Shown: piece by piece, positions 34,423 to 46,400 of the stretch
How the letters are laid out: the number at the start of each line of letters is the position of its first letter
How positions within the stretch are numbered: position 1 is the stretch's first letter
Assembly: GCA_017654935.2 (NCBI GenBank)
Contig: CM065690.1
Location: forward strand, 6,456,479-6,520,478
Length of the DNA stretch: 64,000 nt
Reading direction: 5' to 3'
Source of the DNA: Phymorhynchus buccinoides
Lineage: Eukaryota; Mollusca; Gastropoda; Neogastropoda; Raphitomidae
The notes under the pieces: model-generated
Databases searched by the model: none
What the model saw: the letters and a program-made list of their open reading frames with translations, nothing else
What the model was told of the DNA's origin: nothing
Made by a program: the position numbers and the translations under genes

Positions 34423-37400
34423 AGTTTGCTCGTTCAATTGTAATGGGCTAAACAATTCTAACAAAAGAAAGGATGTTTTTGATTTCTTACGAAAGACCGA
34501 AGCTAATATTTTTTGTCTCCAGGAAACTCACTTAAAGGCAGACCTTGAAAACTATATACAAGCCAGTTGGGGCTTTAAAGTTTGGCTTAGCGGTTGTGAC
34601 ACAAACAAAAATGGTGTGGCTATTTTATTTAACAACAATTTCGAGTATAAAATACACAATGTTGTCAGAGACCAACATGGTTGTTTTATTGTAATGAATG
34701 TTGAATTTTTGAAAAAGAAATTCACTTTAGTCAATTTGTACGGCCCCAGCAGTGGTGATAAACCAGAATTTTTTGACAGTGTTTGTGAACACTTAGAAAA
34801 TATTGGTAATGAACATGTTATTATTACCGGTGGTTGGAACTGTCCCATGGATACCACTTTAGATATCCGAAATTATTCCAGCACGGTGAATCGTCCCAGG
34901 ACCCGGAAAAAAATTCATAACATCATGACTGATTATAACCTTTTTGATGTTTTTAGAGAAATTTATCCTGACAAAAGAAAATACACCTGGAGGAAATTCA
35001 ATTCAATTAAACAGGCAAGGTTAGACTATTTCTTAATTAATGAAGAATTGTTAGCTATGGTTAATGATGTATATGTCGGCCCAGGCTATAGATCAGATCA
35101 CTCTATAATTACATTAGCCTTAAAGAAAGATCAATTCAAAAGAGACAGGCCCTTTTGGAAGTTTAATAACAGCTTACTTAAAGATAAACAATATGTTTCT
35201 GAAATAAAAACACTTATTTATGATGTAAAAAAACAATATGCAGTACCTGTTTATAATATGGACAATTTAAATAATATATCAAATCATAGCCTATTTTTTC
35301 AAATAGATGATCAATTATTTTTTGAAACAGTATTGCTTGAAATTAGAGGAAAAACAATCTCTTATGCCACATATAAGAAAGAAAAAAAAAATGAACAAGA
35401 ATCTGATCTGGAAAAAAGGATACAAAATCTTTAACATAACTTACAAGAAAATGATGTTCCATATTTAGAAAATTTAAAAGTCCAATTACAGGAAATTAGA
35501 GAACATAAAATTCAAGGAATAGCTGTGCGCTCACGAGCACGTTGGATAGATCAAGGAGAAAAAGTTAATAAATACTTTTGTAATATGGAAAATAGACATT
35601 TTTTAGACAAATTAATACCATTCCTTGAAACTGACGATAAAGGTGTTATTTCAGATCAAGAGAGTATACTGAAAGAGGTTAAACAATTTTATACAGATTT
35701 ATATGCATTTCAGGATGTAACTCATATCAACATTCCTGAAGAACTTCCAGATGCAGTTGCTTTATCAAATGAAGATAGTGAAGCAATAGAAGGTCTAATT
35801 AGTTTTGAAGAAGCTGCCACTGCATTAAAAAAGATGAAAAATGATAAAAGTCCGGGTCCGGATGGATTCACTGTGGAGTTTTTTAAATTTTTCTTTATTG
35901 ATATTGGCATGTTTTTGGTACGGTCTGTCAATGAGGGTTTTTCCAAGGGACAACTGTCTGTAACACAAAGACAAGGCTCTATTACATGCATTCCTAAAGA
36001 AGGAAAGCCAAAGCGATTCATCAAAAACTGGCGGCCTATCTCTCTTTTAAACACTGCATATAAAATTATTTCAGCTTGTATTGCCAACCGGCTTAAAGAT
36101 GTCTTACCGAACATTATTCATGAGTCTCAAAAGGGTTTTTTGAAAGGTCGTTTCATTGGGGAAAATATTCGCTTGCTCTATGATACATTGTTTTATGTTG
36201 AAAAGGAGAACATCCCAGGAATGTTATTGTCCATTGATTTTGAAAAGGCGTTTGATAGCGTCTCCTGGTCTTTCCTATTGAAATGTTTACGATTTTTTAA
36301 CTTTGGGCCATAAATAATCCAATGGATCAAAACTTTTTATTTTCAAATTTCTACATGTGTTACTGTCAATGGTCAATATTCATCTTGGTTTTCAATCGAA
36401 AGGGGTGTCAGACAGGGGGATCCATCATCACCATATTTGTATTTAATATGTGCAGAAATTGTTTCTCTCATGATCCGAAGAAATGTAAATATTAAAGGTA
36501 TTAAAATAAAAGATAAGGAAAATTTGCTATCTCAGTTTGCCGATGACACTACTTTATATCTTGATGGATCTGAAAGATCATTTCTTGAAACCATTAATGT
36601 TCTAACTAAATTTTCACAGATTTCAGGCCTAAAAATAAATTTTGATAAAACCCAAATCGTATGGATTGGAAGTAGAAAGAACTGTGGCATTCGGTATATG
36701 AGGGACAAAAATTTTGTGTGGGATCCAGGAACTTTCAAAATTTTAGGTGTCAAATTTTCTACTGATGTAAATAGTATTGTACAAATGAACTATGAAGATA
36801 AATTATTAGCAATGAGAAGGATTTTGGCATCATGGAAAAAAAGACAGATAACCCCTTTTGGAAAAATAACAGTAGTTAAAACTCTGGTGTTTTCAAAAAT
36901 AGTTCATCTCCTGATCAGCCTGCCTGACCCCCCTGACGACTTTATCACTGCTTTAGATAAAGAGTTATACATATTTTTATGGAATGGGAAAAAAGGTAAA
37001 ATTAAAAAATCTGTCATTGACAAAGAATACAGTGCAGGTGGTTTAAAAATGCTTAACGTGAGGAATTTTATATCGGCGATGAAAATCAGTTGGTTATGTA
37101 GACTTACAAGAGACGATTCAGACTGGAAATTCTTTACTATCAATATGTTTCCTATGTTAGATAATGTTGAGAAATTTGGAGCAGAATATGGAAATATTAT
37201 TATGCAGACTGTACACAATCCTTTTTGGAAGGATGTTATTAGACATTATAAAAAACTATATTTGAAATGTCAACCTACTTCAGTTCATGAATTTATGTCT
37301 GAGTGTATACACTACAATGCAAATATTGTAAGAAATAAAAAAGTTATTTTTGTGCGAGAGTGGATCGCTCATGACATTCTTTTTGTTAAACAACTAATAA

Positions 37401-38185
37401 ATGGTGAGGGCAATTTTATGTCATTCCAAGAATTTTTGACACAGTTTCCTGGTGTAAGAACTAATTTTGTTTTATATATAGGTATTCTGAATGCTATTCG
37501 TTCTTACAGTCAAAAGTTAAATATTATTGTTACTAACAGGTACAAACTGTTGGATCAAAAAATTTGGTTTTCAATTAAGAAGGGCAGCAAGTATATACAA
37601 ACTGTTTTCAATAATAACAAGGCCGTCTCTGCTGCTATCACTAAATGGAATAATCTTTTTGATAATCATAATTGGAAATTAATCTTTTCTCACTGCTTTA
37701 AGACTACTGCTGATGTCCAGCTGCGGTGGTTCCAGACCAGGTTGTTACATAGATTGCTCCCAACTCAAAGATATTTGTTTCTACAGAAAATTGTTGATTC
37801 TCCTTTGTGCAATTTTTGTAACCAAGAAGAACAGACAATTCCTCACATGCTGCATGATTGTGTTGTTATACAAAAGTTTTGGACTGACCTTGAAAATATG
37901 TTAAAAGATAAATGTCAACACTGTTATAACATGGGGTTTAGCAAGGAATTAATTTTGTTTGGGGTTAGACTAAATACAAGAACTGACAAGGTAATGGACC
38001 TTTTGCTTTTGTTGGCTAAATTCTACATTTATAAATGTAAACTTCAAGATGTCCACCCTAATCTACAGGCTTTTGTTGCTGTATTGAAAAATAGGTTTTG
38101 CATTGAAAAGTATTTGTCTGTTTTAAACTATACAGCAACAAAATTTGAAGAAAATTGGTTCCCGTATTTCCCAATTATATCTTAA
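34385..38185 (+). pseudogene. LINE-B ORF2: endonuclease and reverse transcriptase, nearly intact
   Basis: One reading frame of about 1,266 codons interrupted only by TAA at 35,432-35,434 and TAA at 36,311-36,313. The APE-type endonuclease shows SFNCNGL, CLQETH, VNLYGPSS and RSDHS, but the conserved GGDWN-type motif reads GGWN at 34,829-34,840: one codon, the catalytic Asp, is absent. Reverse-transcriptase motifs are KSPGPDGFTVEF, NWRPISLLN, QKGFLKGR, SIDFEKAFD, RGVRQGDPSSPYL and FADD (about 36,538). The Cys-rich C-terminus (CNFCNQEEQTIPHMLHDC near 37,808-37,860) is typical of L1/Tx1 elements. The product would drive target-primed insertion; this copy cannot make it in full. Confidence 0.9.
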
Positions 38186-38205
38186 CTTCTTTCCAACCCA
38201 CTCCA

Positions 38206-38243
<38 letters not shown>

Positions 38244-39096
38244 CTTCTCTCCCCCCCCCCCCCTCCACCCTTTTCTCGCCTTTTCCCTGGTGTATGATTA
38301 TACATTTACAGAGCTTAGTACAAATTATATTAAATATCACATCTATCAAATGTTTACCCCATATGTCACTCATAATTCAGTGTGCTTGTATTTTTTATTT
38401 TATCTATTTACTTTGTTATTTTCAGCATGTCACCAGATTGTATAACTCCAAATGTTCTTTTCGGTAACGGTTGTCATGTACAATTCAGTCCTGGGTATGT
38501 AAACAGTAGGGGTACCCCATGATGTAGGGATGGGTGGGGGTGGGGTATGTGTATACTCATTCATGTAGTGCGTGTGTGTGTGTGTGTGTATGTGTGTGTT
38601 AGCCTATAGTATATATTTGAGAATGGTTGATGTTATTTTCACTAATAGTGTTGTTGATGACGGTGGCTGGTGGTAATTGTGGTGGTGGATATGATGAGAA
38701 TAGTGGTAGTGATAGTATTGTCTGTAATTATTTGTCATCAGGAATATAATTACTCCTGTTAATTATTTTGCCTATGCTGAAGTTGTGCTTATTACCATTA
38801 TTTGTTACTATTTACTTATTAATACTATTGTTGTTCATCATGCTATTGTCATCATTGTTGTTCATCCTGTTGTTGCCATCTTCATTGTCATTGCTATCAT
38901 TGTTGTTGTTGTTGTCATCAATCACCACTATCATAGTTACTATTACTACCATAGTTGTTGTTTTTGTCCTCGTTACATTTAATGTTGTGTGTCACTTTTG
39001 TCATGTTATCAAAATGATTACTATTTTGTATGATATGTGCATGTATGTTTCCTAAAAAATTGTAAAATGGAAAAAAATGTGTAATAAAAAAAAGAA
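38186..39096 (+). other. LINE-B 3' UTR
   Basis: It contains a pure T-run (about 38,211-38,243) followed by a C-run, a GT microsatellite (38,570-38,600), and GTT/ATC triplet-rich sequence (38,640-38,960). It ends with AATAAA (39,083-39,088) and an A-rich tail directly before the target-site duplication. Confidence 0.7.
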
Positions 39097-39113
39097 AAGA
39101 AAATAATACACTG
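39097..39113 (+). repeat. Target-site duplication, right copy
   Basis: AAGAAAATAATACACTG, identical to 32,037-32,053. It is followed by sequence that would have been continuous with the left flank before LINE-B inserted. Confidence 0.8.
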
Positions 39114-39329
39114 AAAAAAAGAAGAAAACCCAAGCGAAGAAAGAAAAAAAGAGAGCTTGGAAAACATAAAAAGGTCTACAGAACAAAGACCAGTCTACGT
39201 TAACGCAGGGGAAATTACCCTCCATTTTACTCTTCAGTGCTATTGAGTCAACTGTCCAGTTAGTAAGAAATGGACTGTCTATGAAAATACGAAGTCTTTT
39301 AATAGCACAGTCCTCAAAAGTAATTTGAT

Positions 39330-39515
39330 TCTAAAAGTGTAACGTTTTGGCGAAGGCTTCAAATTAAAAACAAGATTATATAAGCGTGTCGGTTAAACAA
39401 ACAAAATCGAAATTCAGTGTTCCGTTTTGGCGGAGGCTTCAAATTGAAAACAAGATATAAGCATGTCGGTTAAAATAAAATAAAAAAAACCCCATCGAAA
39501 TTCAATGTCTCGTTC
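39330..39515 (+). repeat. Two diverged copies of a roughly 79-bp unit
   Basis: CGTTTTGGCGAAGGCTTCAA near 39,343 and CGTTTTGGCGGAGGCTTCAA near 39,422 start similar units, each also with AACAAGAT, ATAAGC and TGTCGGTTAAA. The surrounding stretch 39,114-39,574 has no gene. Confidence 0.7.
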
Positions 39516-39574
39516 TATTTTAATTTCATTTACTTATGACACTTGATTGAAAGTGTTTTGACGTGAAAAGTACA

Positions 39575-39890
39575 CTACACTGATTATAAAGGTGTAAGGT
39601 TACGATGTTGCCAGTGAAGTGTGTGTTATAAGTATGTAGCGCCCCCTGTAATCCCTCTTATGTCTTGCTTACTCTACTGTAAGTGTTGTGATGCAAGTAT
39701 GTTTATAGTTCATCAACAAATCAAACAAGTCTACACTGATTATAAAGGTGTAAGGTTACGATGTTGCCAGTGAAGTGTGTGTTATAAGTATGTAGCGCCC
39801 CCTGTAATCCCTCTTATGTCTTGCTTACTCTACTGTAAGTGTTATGATGCAAGTATGTTTATAGTTCATTAACAAATCAAACAAGTCTAC
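39575..39890 (+). repeat. 156-bp tandem duplication
   Basis: Units at 39,575-39,730 and 39,731-39,886 are almost identical (I count two differences), and CTAC of a third start follows. It contains GTAGCGCCCCCTGTAATCCC. The near-identity implies a recent duplication. No open frame of interest is present. Confidence 0.9.
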
Positions 39891-40013
39891 ATAATTATTA
39901 TCCCCTCCACTGCTAAACATCCCATTCTCTGCATTGTTGTCAGTTCTATGCAAACTTCGTTATGTTTACAAGTACTTTAGATGTATGTTGAGCGAACACT
40001 GAAACTATAATAC

Positions 40014-40075
40014 AGTCGACGACGGATAAGCGAAAGTGTCAGGGGAGATAAATTTTGACTTTCGCTTATCCGAAT
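40014..40075 (+). mobile_element. Possible pogo/Tigger-like terminus with hairpin
   Basis: TA followed by CAGTCGACGACGGATAAGCG resembles pogo/Tigger ends. CGGATAAGCGAAAGT (40,023-40,037) and ACTTTCGCTTATCCG (40,058-40,072) are perfect 15-base inverted repeats around 20 bases. I cannot find a matching far end, so this may be a fragment or an unrelated hairpin. The rest of 39,891-40,640 has no gene. Confidence 0.35.
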
Positions 40076-40649
40076 TTCACTACTCCGTTGCAACGCTTTC
40101 GCGAAATGTTTTAGACTCCATTTTCGCTTATTATTACCACCAATTGTACCCTACTGGGGGACAGTAAAACATTTCGTTGTAGTGAAAGCATGAAAGGGAG
40201 CATACTTCTTCAAATACACTTTTTGAGTAACTAACTAAATTACTTTCCTTGTTGCTAGGCCATCAGAGTGACAACCCAATACTCTCCTCTCAGGGAGAAA
40301 AGAAAATTAGAGAAGGAGGCAAAATGCAGTCAAGAAGGAGGGAAGGAAATCATTAAGCTATATTTTATTTCGAAATATACCCAGAGAACCATTGTTTGTG
40401 AATGGACAATGATTATATAATTATGCTAAACCACTAGTATTGAATGAGCTGAAAATTTCCTAGGTACTTTTGATCAGAATATGAGTGTACCTCGTGAGGG
40501 GACATTGGGAGCTAGAGGGGACATTGTTTCATTGCAACAAAGACACTGCTGCCCCCGCTAGGGATATATAGGGCGCAAGAGGGTACAGTAATTTTATACA
40601 TGATTTTTGTTCTTACTTTCCTAGTTAGAATAGAAATGAAGATGGTAGT

Positions 40650-40670
40650 GTGTGCGCGTGCGTGTGTGTG

Positions 40671-40704
<34 letters not shown>

Positions 40705-40775
40705 CGTGCGTGTGTGTATGTGCGCATGCGTGGATGTATGTGTGCGCGTGTGAATGTGTGTGTATGCTTGCATGT
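40650..40775 (+). repeat. GT/TA-rich microsatellite
   Basis: GTGCGC and TATATATATGTGTGTG sequence of about 120 bases. It precedes the CR1-like monomers. Confidence 0.9.
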
Positions 40776-40823
40776 GTGCTTGAGTATATATGGGCGTGAG
40801 TGCAAGTGTGTGCTACTGCTGCC

Positions 40824-41316
40824 TTCAACGCCCAGATCTCTGTCTCCGCCTCCCCCTACAGCACCCAGCCACCAGCCACCAGTGTGACGTGTCCATGTCA
40901 TCTGTGTCACTGAACTCTGTTCCATCCTCTGACAGTTTTAGTGTATGTGTATTCAACGCCCAGATCTCCGTCTCCGCCTCCCCCTCCAGCAGCCTGCCAC
41001 CAGCCACCAGTGTGACGTGTCCATGTCATCTGTGTCACTGAACTCTGTTCCATCCTCTGACAGTTTTAGTGTATGTGTATTCAACGCCCAGATCTCCGTC
41101 TCCACCTCCCCCTACAGCACCCAGCCACCAGTGTGAAGTGTCCATGTCATCTGTGTCACTGAACTCTGTTCCATCCTCTGACAGTTTTAGTGTATGTGTA
41201 TTCAACGCCCAGATCTCCGTCTCCGTCTCCCCCTCCAGCACCCAGCCACCAGTGTGACGTGTCATCTGTGTCACTGAACTCTGTTCCATCCTCTGACAGT
41301 TTTAGTGTATGTGTAT
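40824..41316 (+). repeat. Four tandem 5' monomers of a CR1-like LINE
   Basis: Units begin at TTCAACGCCCAGATCTC-type sequence at 40,824, 40,953, 41,080 and 41,201, with successive lengths 129, 127, 121 and 116 bp. The shrinkage comes from loss of CCACCAG-type short repeats. The unit end (AGTGTATGTGTATTCAACGC) is the same sequence that opens the endonuclease frame at 41,317. The array is therefore made from the element's own start region, like the promoter monomers known in other LINEs. Confidence 0.8.
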
Positions 41317-42200
41317 TTAACGCCCAGTCTGTCTGCCCTGAGAACAAAGCTGACTATACTGCTGACTATGTTTTTGAGCATGACTTTGATTTAGTATTTA
41401 TAACCGAAACGTGGCTCAAAAGTAATGGACATGAACCTAAACTAAAGCAGCTAACTCCTCCTGGCTACAAAATTAAATCCTTCCCCCGTTCTTCTTTAGG
41501 TGGGGGCCTCCCTGTACTGTATAGAGACGTGTTAGACAAATCCCTTTCCTTCAACACAACCCTCCCCTTCCCCCATCTGTCGTTTGAGGCTGTAGAAGTT
41601 GTTCTTTGTTCTTAGCATGTCTGGTCAATCTGTTGTCTTCTCCTGTATCTATCGCACTCCCCCTAGCAGAACTAATAATCTCACTGATTCAATGTCTCAC
41701 CCCGATTTTGAAGCCCTCCTTGACTCCTATTCTCTGAACCGCAGTCCTCTTATTGTGCTAGGTGATTTTAATTTTCACTTCGATAACCAACAGTCCTCTC
41801 ACACAAAGCGTCTCTGCCTCTCACTTGCTAACCACTCCCTCTCTCAGCTTACAACCGAGCCTACACACAACAAGGGCCACATCATTGACTGGCTTATCGC
41901 GCATGATTCCGACCAACTGGTTTCATCAGTGTCAGTATCTAAGATCCTTTCCTCTGACCATTTTGCCATCTTCGCCAGTCTTAATCTTTCCAATACTCCC
42001 AGAAATAAACGTACGGTCACGCGCCGTAATCTCAAGTCTATAGATATCCATACTTTTAATTCAGAGGCAACAGAACTCCTTTCTAACGTGAGTATTTCCG
42101 ACGACCCTGCCTCGAATTTCAATTCAACTATGAGTAACTTGCTTGATAAACACGCTCCCCCATCCATTCGTGTTGTGCCCGGCCCGATCGTCCCTGCGCT
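41290..42200 (+). pseudogene. CR1-like LINE endonuclease, frameshifted and truncated
   Basis: Plus-strand APE-type endonuclease of a CR1-like element. Motifs in order are VCVFNAQSVC, FITETWLK (catalytic Glu), SCIYRTPPS, LGDFNFHF (Asp/Asn pair near 41,760), IIDWL and SSDHFA (catalytic His). A frameshift near 41,605 separates the first third from the rest. Coding similarity stops around DKHAPP near 42,150-42,165; the following residues do not resemble the family. The next DNA is an inverted reverse-transcriptase piece. Without that reverse transcriptase in frame the copy cannot move. Confidence 0.8.
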
Positions 42201-42459
42201 CCCTGGTACACGCCTGAACTTGTATACCGAGCGAGTCCAGGGACAGCAACCGAACGTATGACTTGGGTCTCTCTAAGTGCTCATACGTCTGGTGGAGGAG
42301 AAGGTTCACTGCGTCCTCGCAGCTGCGGTTTGCAGAGTAGGCAAACTGATGGGGGTCTTTGTGCTCTTTCGTCTCTGCGATAAGACGCTGCAGGACCAGT
42401 CTCTCTAGGAACTTGAAAGGCACTGACGTGAGCGCCACAGGCCTGTAGTCATTTAACAC
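42201..42459 (-). pseudogene. CR1-like reverse-transcriptase fragment, inverted
   Basis: Read on the minus strand it gives LNDYRPVALTS, FLERLVLQRL and PHQFAYSANRSCEDAV, the N-terminal reverse-transcriptase motifs of CR1-like LINEs. Similarity ends near 42,235, just before the first catalytic aspartate motif. It abuts the plus-strand endonuclease fragment, so the element carries an internal inversion or twin-priming junction. Only about 80 codons remain. Confidence 0.75.
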
Positions 42460-42566
42460 TGCATATAGATCCTTTACTTTTGTTTACATTTTTTATTTAT
42501 TTATTTATTTCCCTATTTACTTGTTCTTTGTGGTTTTTAAAATATATTTTTGAAATACTAATAGCA

Positions 42567-42725
<159 letters not shown>

Positions 42726-43300
42726 AATTTTTGTTTTTTGTGAAATACTACGATGGACATTTGCGATGTAACTTTAGTGTTGTCTTCTGATACAAAAAGA
42801 TGTTTGGGTTTCTGTCTGACCTAGTGTGTGGTGTTTTGACACATTCTTTCTGTTGGTGTGTTTATTATGCTGGTCAGTGCGTGTGTCAGCGTGTGCAGAA
42901 TTTTGTGAATGATTGTTTTCATATGAAGAAAAAACAAATTACATGACTCAAATAAGAACATAAATGCCAATAGACCCATCCTTGCGGCAAAATCGAATGA
43001 AAAGCAAGGAAAAACACTATTACAACTATTACAACATGCAATAAGTTAACAACAACAGCATTATCATGAACAATTAGCAGAATAGTAGGGCCTACAAGAA
43101 GAGAGTGGAAGGGGGGTGAAGGAAGTAGACGTTCTTCCCGTTTGCCGTCACCCCCACCGCTGTCCCCTGTCCCGGTGACGAAAGTAGACTCGAAAGGGGA
43201 CAAGGAACGCAGAGGGCGTGTCAGAGGGAAGATACCTGGGAGTGCGTCGAGTACCGGGGTGTTCCTTCCTGCCGGAAGAGACAACTGGCCTCGTATGTAC
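42726..43300. other. Unique spacer, no gene seen
   Basis: Mixed-composition sequence with no recognisable coding frame, tandem repeat or terminal repeat. Confidence 0.5.
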
Positions 43301-43323
43301 GCGCGCGCGCGTGCGTGCGTGCG

Positions 43324-43404
<81 letters not shown>
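43300..43404 (+). repeat. GC, TA and GT microsatellite cluster
   Basis: CGCGCGCGTGCGTGCG, then TATATATATATA, then about 58 bases of GT. It abuts the 3' end of the minus-strand LINE-D. Confidence 0.95.
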
Positions 43405-43407
<3 letters not shown>

Positions 43408-43429
43408 AATGGATCTGTATTGTAATGTA

Positions 43430-46400
43430 TGAATATGCATGTGTGTCTATGTATGTGTGTCTATGTACATGCTTCCAATTCAGCCTCTATCAATAAATAT
43501 TTGAATCTTATTTTCATGTTATTTTTGAATATGTCTTTAAGTGGTAGGTTTGATTTCGTTTTCTTGAATATGCTTATACACATCTTACCAATGAGCAATA
43601 TATGGTTTAACTGTCGAACGTTAATTTGTCTAATATTAGGATCAGTAACGCCAAATAGAACAGACACAACATCAAGCTTTATGCGTACATCAAGGTGAAT
43701 TAGTATATACTGTTCAATATACTTCCAGAACTTGGCCACCATTGGACATTCGTAAAAGAAATGTTCAAGAACGTCAATTACATCTGTACAGTAAGTACAG
43801 TTACTGTTATCTCTAACTTTCATTTTGTGCAACATAATGTTGGTGGGGTATATATTATGTAGGATCTTCCAGCGCAGAACTCGGAGACGAGTTTCTTTTG
43901 TTGCCAGTATAGGTACAGACCAGTTGTGTGGGGTAATATCAATATCAAATTTGTGTTTCCAGAACGCAATGCAACAAGGTTGACTACATTCTTTTGTCTA
44001 TCAACTGTTTTCGAAATTCTTTTAATGTACTGATTTGTTTGCCACAAAACCATGGAGTATCATTATTCGCAATTATTCGAAATGTCTCATTATATTGGTG
44101 TACAGATAAATAAGCGTTAACTGCTGATCGCACTATATTGCATTCAAGCAGACGGCTGGGATAATTTCCCATTTTAACACATATTTCATCGTAGGATAAA
44201 CATGTACCAGTGTCACTTAAAACATCTTTAACAGCTAACATGTTAGCTTCAACCCAATTGCGGAAATACAACACATTTCCGCGGTACGTTAATGATCTGT
44301 TGTTCCACAAAATATCAGAAGGCCTTTTAGCTGGCCACACATTATTGTTTAACCAAGAAACCAACACACAATTCCAAAACTTTGACTTTGCCATCTCCAA
44401 GCCTCTAAAGAGCTTGCGAGGAGAAGTGGCATCGAAGCACACACATTTTTCACCAAAATATGACAAAAATCGTTTGGCAATGTACGACCATTTTTTAATC
44501 ATTATTTCTACGTAATTCAACCGCCCATTGAAGTAGGCAGGCAGTTTGCAGATTTTTAAGGTCTATCATTTTTAGCCCCCCCCCCCCCCCCCTCCCTTTT
44601 CAGTTTCATTACACAGCACTAGTCTTTTAATTTTTTCAAAGGCCTTGCCATTGCTGTCCTGTATCCTCCCGATGAACCTATAAAAAAGCCTAGTAACCTC
44701 AGTGACGACATGTTCCGGCACATGTATTGCTTTCATAAAAGTGTTCACTATACAAACCTTCCCCATTATACTAAGATTTCTCTTTTCCCATGTTGAAATT
44801 ATCCTTTTACATTGTTCTATCCTACTTAGCCAGTTTTCTTCTATAAGAGACGCACATTTATCGTTACTAAATATTAATCCTAAAACTTTAAGTTTATTAG
44901 TCCATTGGAAGTGAGAAAATGCGTGCTGTCGTTTTTTTAAAGCAACAAAGCCACATGGCTTCTGACTTATGTTTAAGTTAAGCCAGATATGGCTGCAAAT
45001 TCATCTAAAACATTTAAGCCTGTCATTTTCATCTGTCAAAAAAAGTGTGATGTCATCCGCATATATTGCAATTACCATTTAACAAAATCATCTGATCTGT
45101 TATCTTTTATTTTTAGACCTTTTATACTTGAGCAACTTTTTATTTTAATTGCTAGCACCTCTATAGCCAAAACGAAGGCCAAGGGGGAAAAGGGGCATCC
45201 TTGTCTAATTCCATCTTCCACAGAAAAGTTATCTGAGAGCCAGCCACAGTAACCCACACAGCTTATGGTGTCATTCATCAGAACAGACACCCATTTTAAA
45301 AGTTCATCCCCGAAACCAAACAATTTAAAGATCTGTAACATGTAATCTTTTGACATACAGTCAAAAGCATGGACAAAATCCACAGCAAACAGAAGACCTG
45401 GTGAATCAGATTGATTACAATAATCTGTAACATCATCAATCATACGTAGTAACGTAGAGACATTTCTACCTTTTGATATATCCGAACTGATCCTCAGAGA
45501 CCAAATCGTCAATGTCATCATTCAAACGCATATTCAAACATTTTGCTAACAGCTTATAGTCATTATTGGTTAAGCTAATAGGTCTCTAGTTTTTCATTTC
45601 GTTCCTAGGTAATTCTTTCCCTTTGTGAATTAAAGTAATAACCGCTTTGCGCTGAGACAATGAGATACTACCACATTCAAATGCTGAATTTAAGGAAACA
45701 ATCACATATTTGGTAATGGATCTCCAAAATATTTTATAAAATTCTATAGTAAGCCCATCACATCCCGGACTGGACCCGTTTTTCATTGATTTTAATGCAT
45801 TCAAAATTTCCGTCTCTTGTCATCATGCCCTCACACCCTTCCCTCTGCTGTTCATTTAAGCTAGGTAGATTCGCATTACTCACAAACAATTGTACATTTC
45901 TTAGCATTTCATTGCCTTTTACATGTACATTTGTCTTGTACAACCTTTTAAAGTACTCTTTCTGCACTGATAAAATATCTTTTTGATTCGTAATTTCTAC
46001 ATCATTTTCATTTTTTATGCTAGTCATGATTTTTGCGTTCGCTCTAGCTTTTTCTAATCCTAAAAAGTACTTTGTGTTCTTTTCCACCTGCTCTACCCAC
46101 TGTGCTCTTGCACGGACCTGAGCAGCACGGGCCTTATTCTGCTCCTGCAGCTCAAGTTGTAATTTCACCTTGTCTCGTTCTGTTAGCAATGAGGCGTTGT
46201 TAGGATCGTGACTCAGCTGTGTGTTCATCGTGTTAAAAGAAACTATGCATGCTTATCCTTAGACGTGTATGTATCCACATATAATGTGTATCTTTAAGTG
46301 TGTATTATGTGTAACTTTTGCTCCTATTCATGCATGCTGAATGTCGATGTCTTTGTTATTCTGGCACCTGAACAAAATTTCTCCTTGGGAGATAATAAAG

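Larger units (their letters stand above)
32054..39096 (+). mobile_element. LINE-B, full-length L1/Tx1-like retrotransposon
   Basis: A 7,043-bp insertion flanked by a 17-bp direct repeat. It starts GGGGTGAGCACTG and has a short 218-bp leader, ORF1 (32,272-33,291), a 1.09-kb inter-ORF region, ORF2 (34,385-38,185) and a 0.9-kb 3' UTR with AATAAA and an A-rich end (39,080-39,096). It sits head to head with LINE-A; the two ORF1 starts are only 366 bp apart. Few coding defects point to a young insertion. Confidence 0.85.

Noticed and set aside
42919..43440. 173-codon minus-strand frame
   Set aside because: Its first part is the GT/TA microsatellite and the rest has no recognisable domain.
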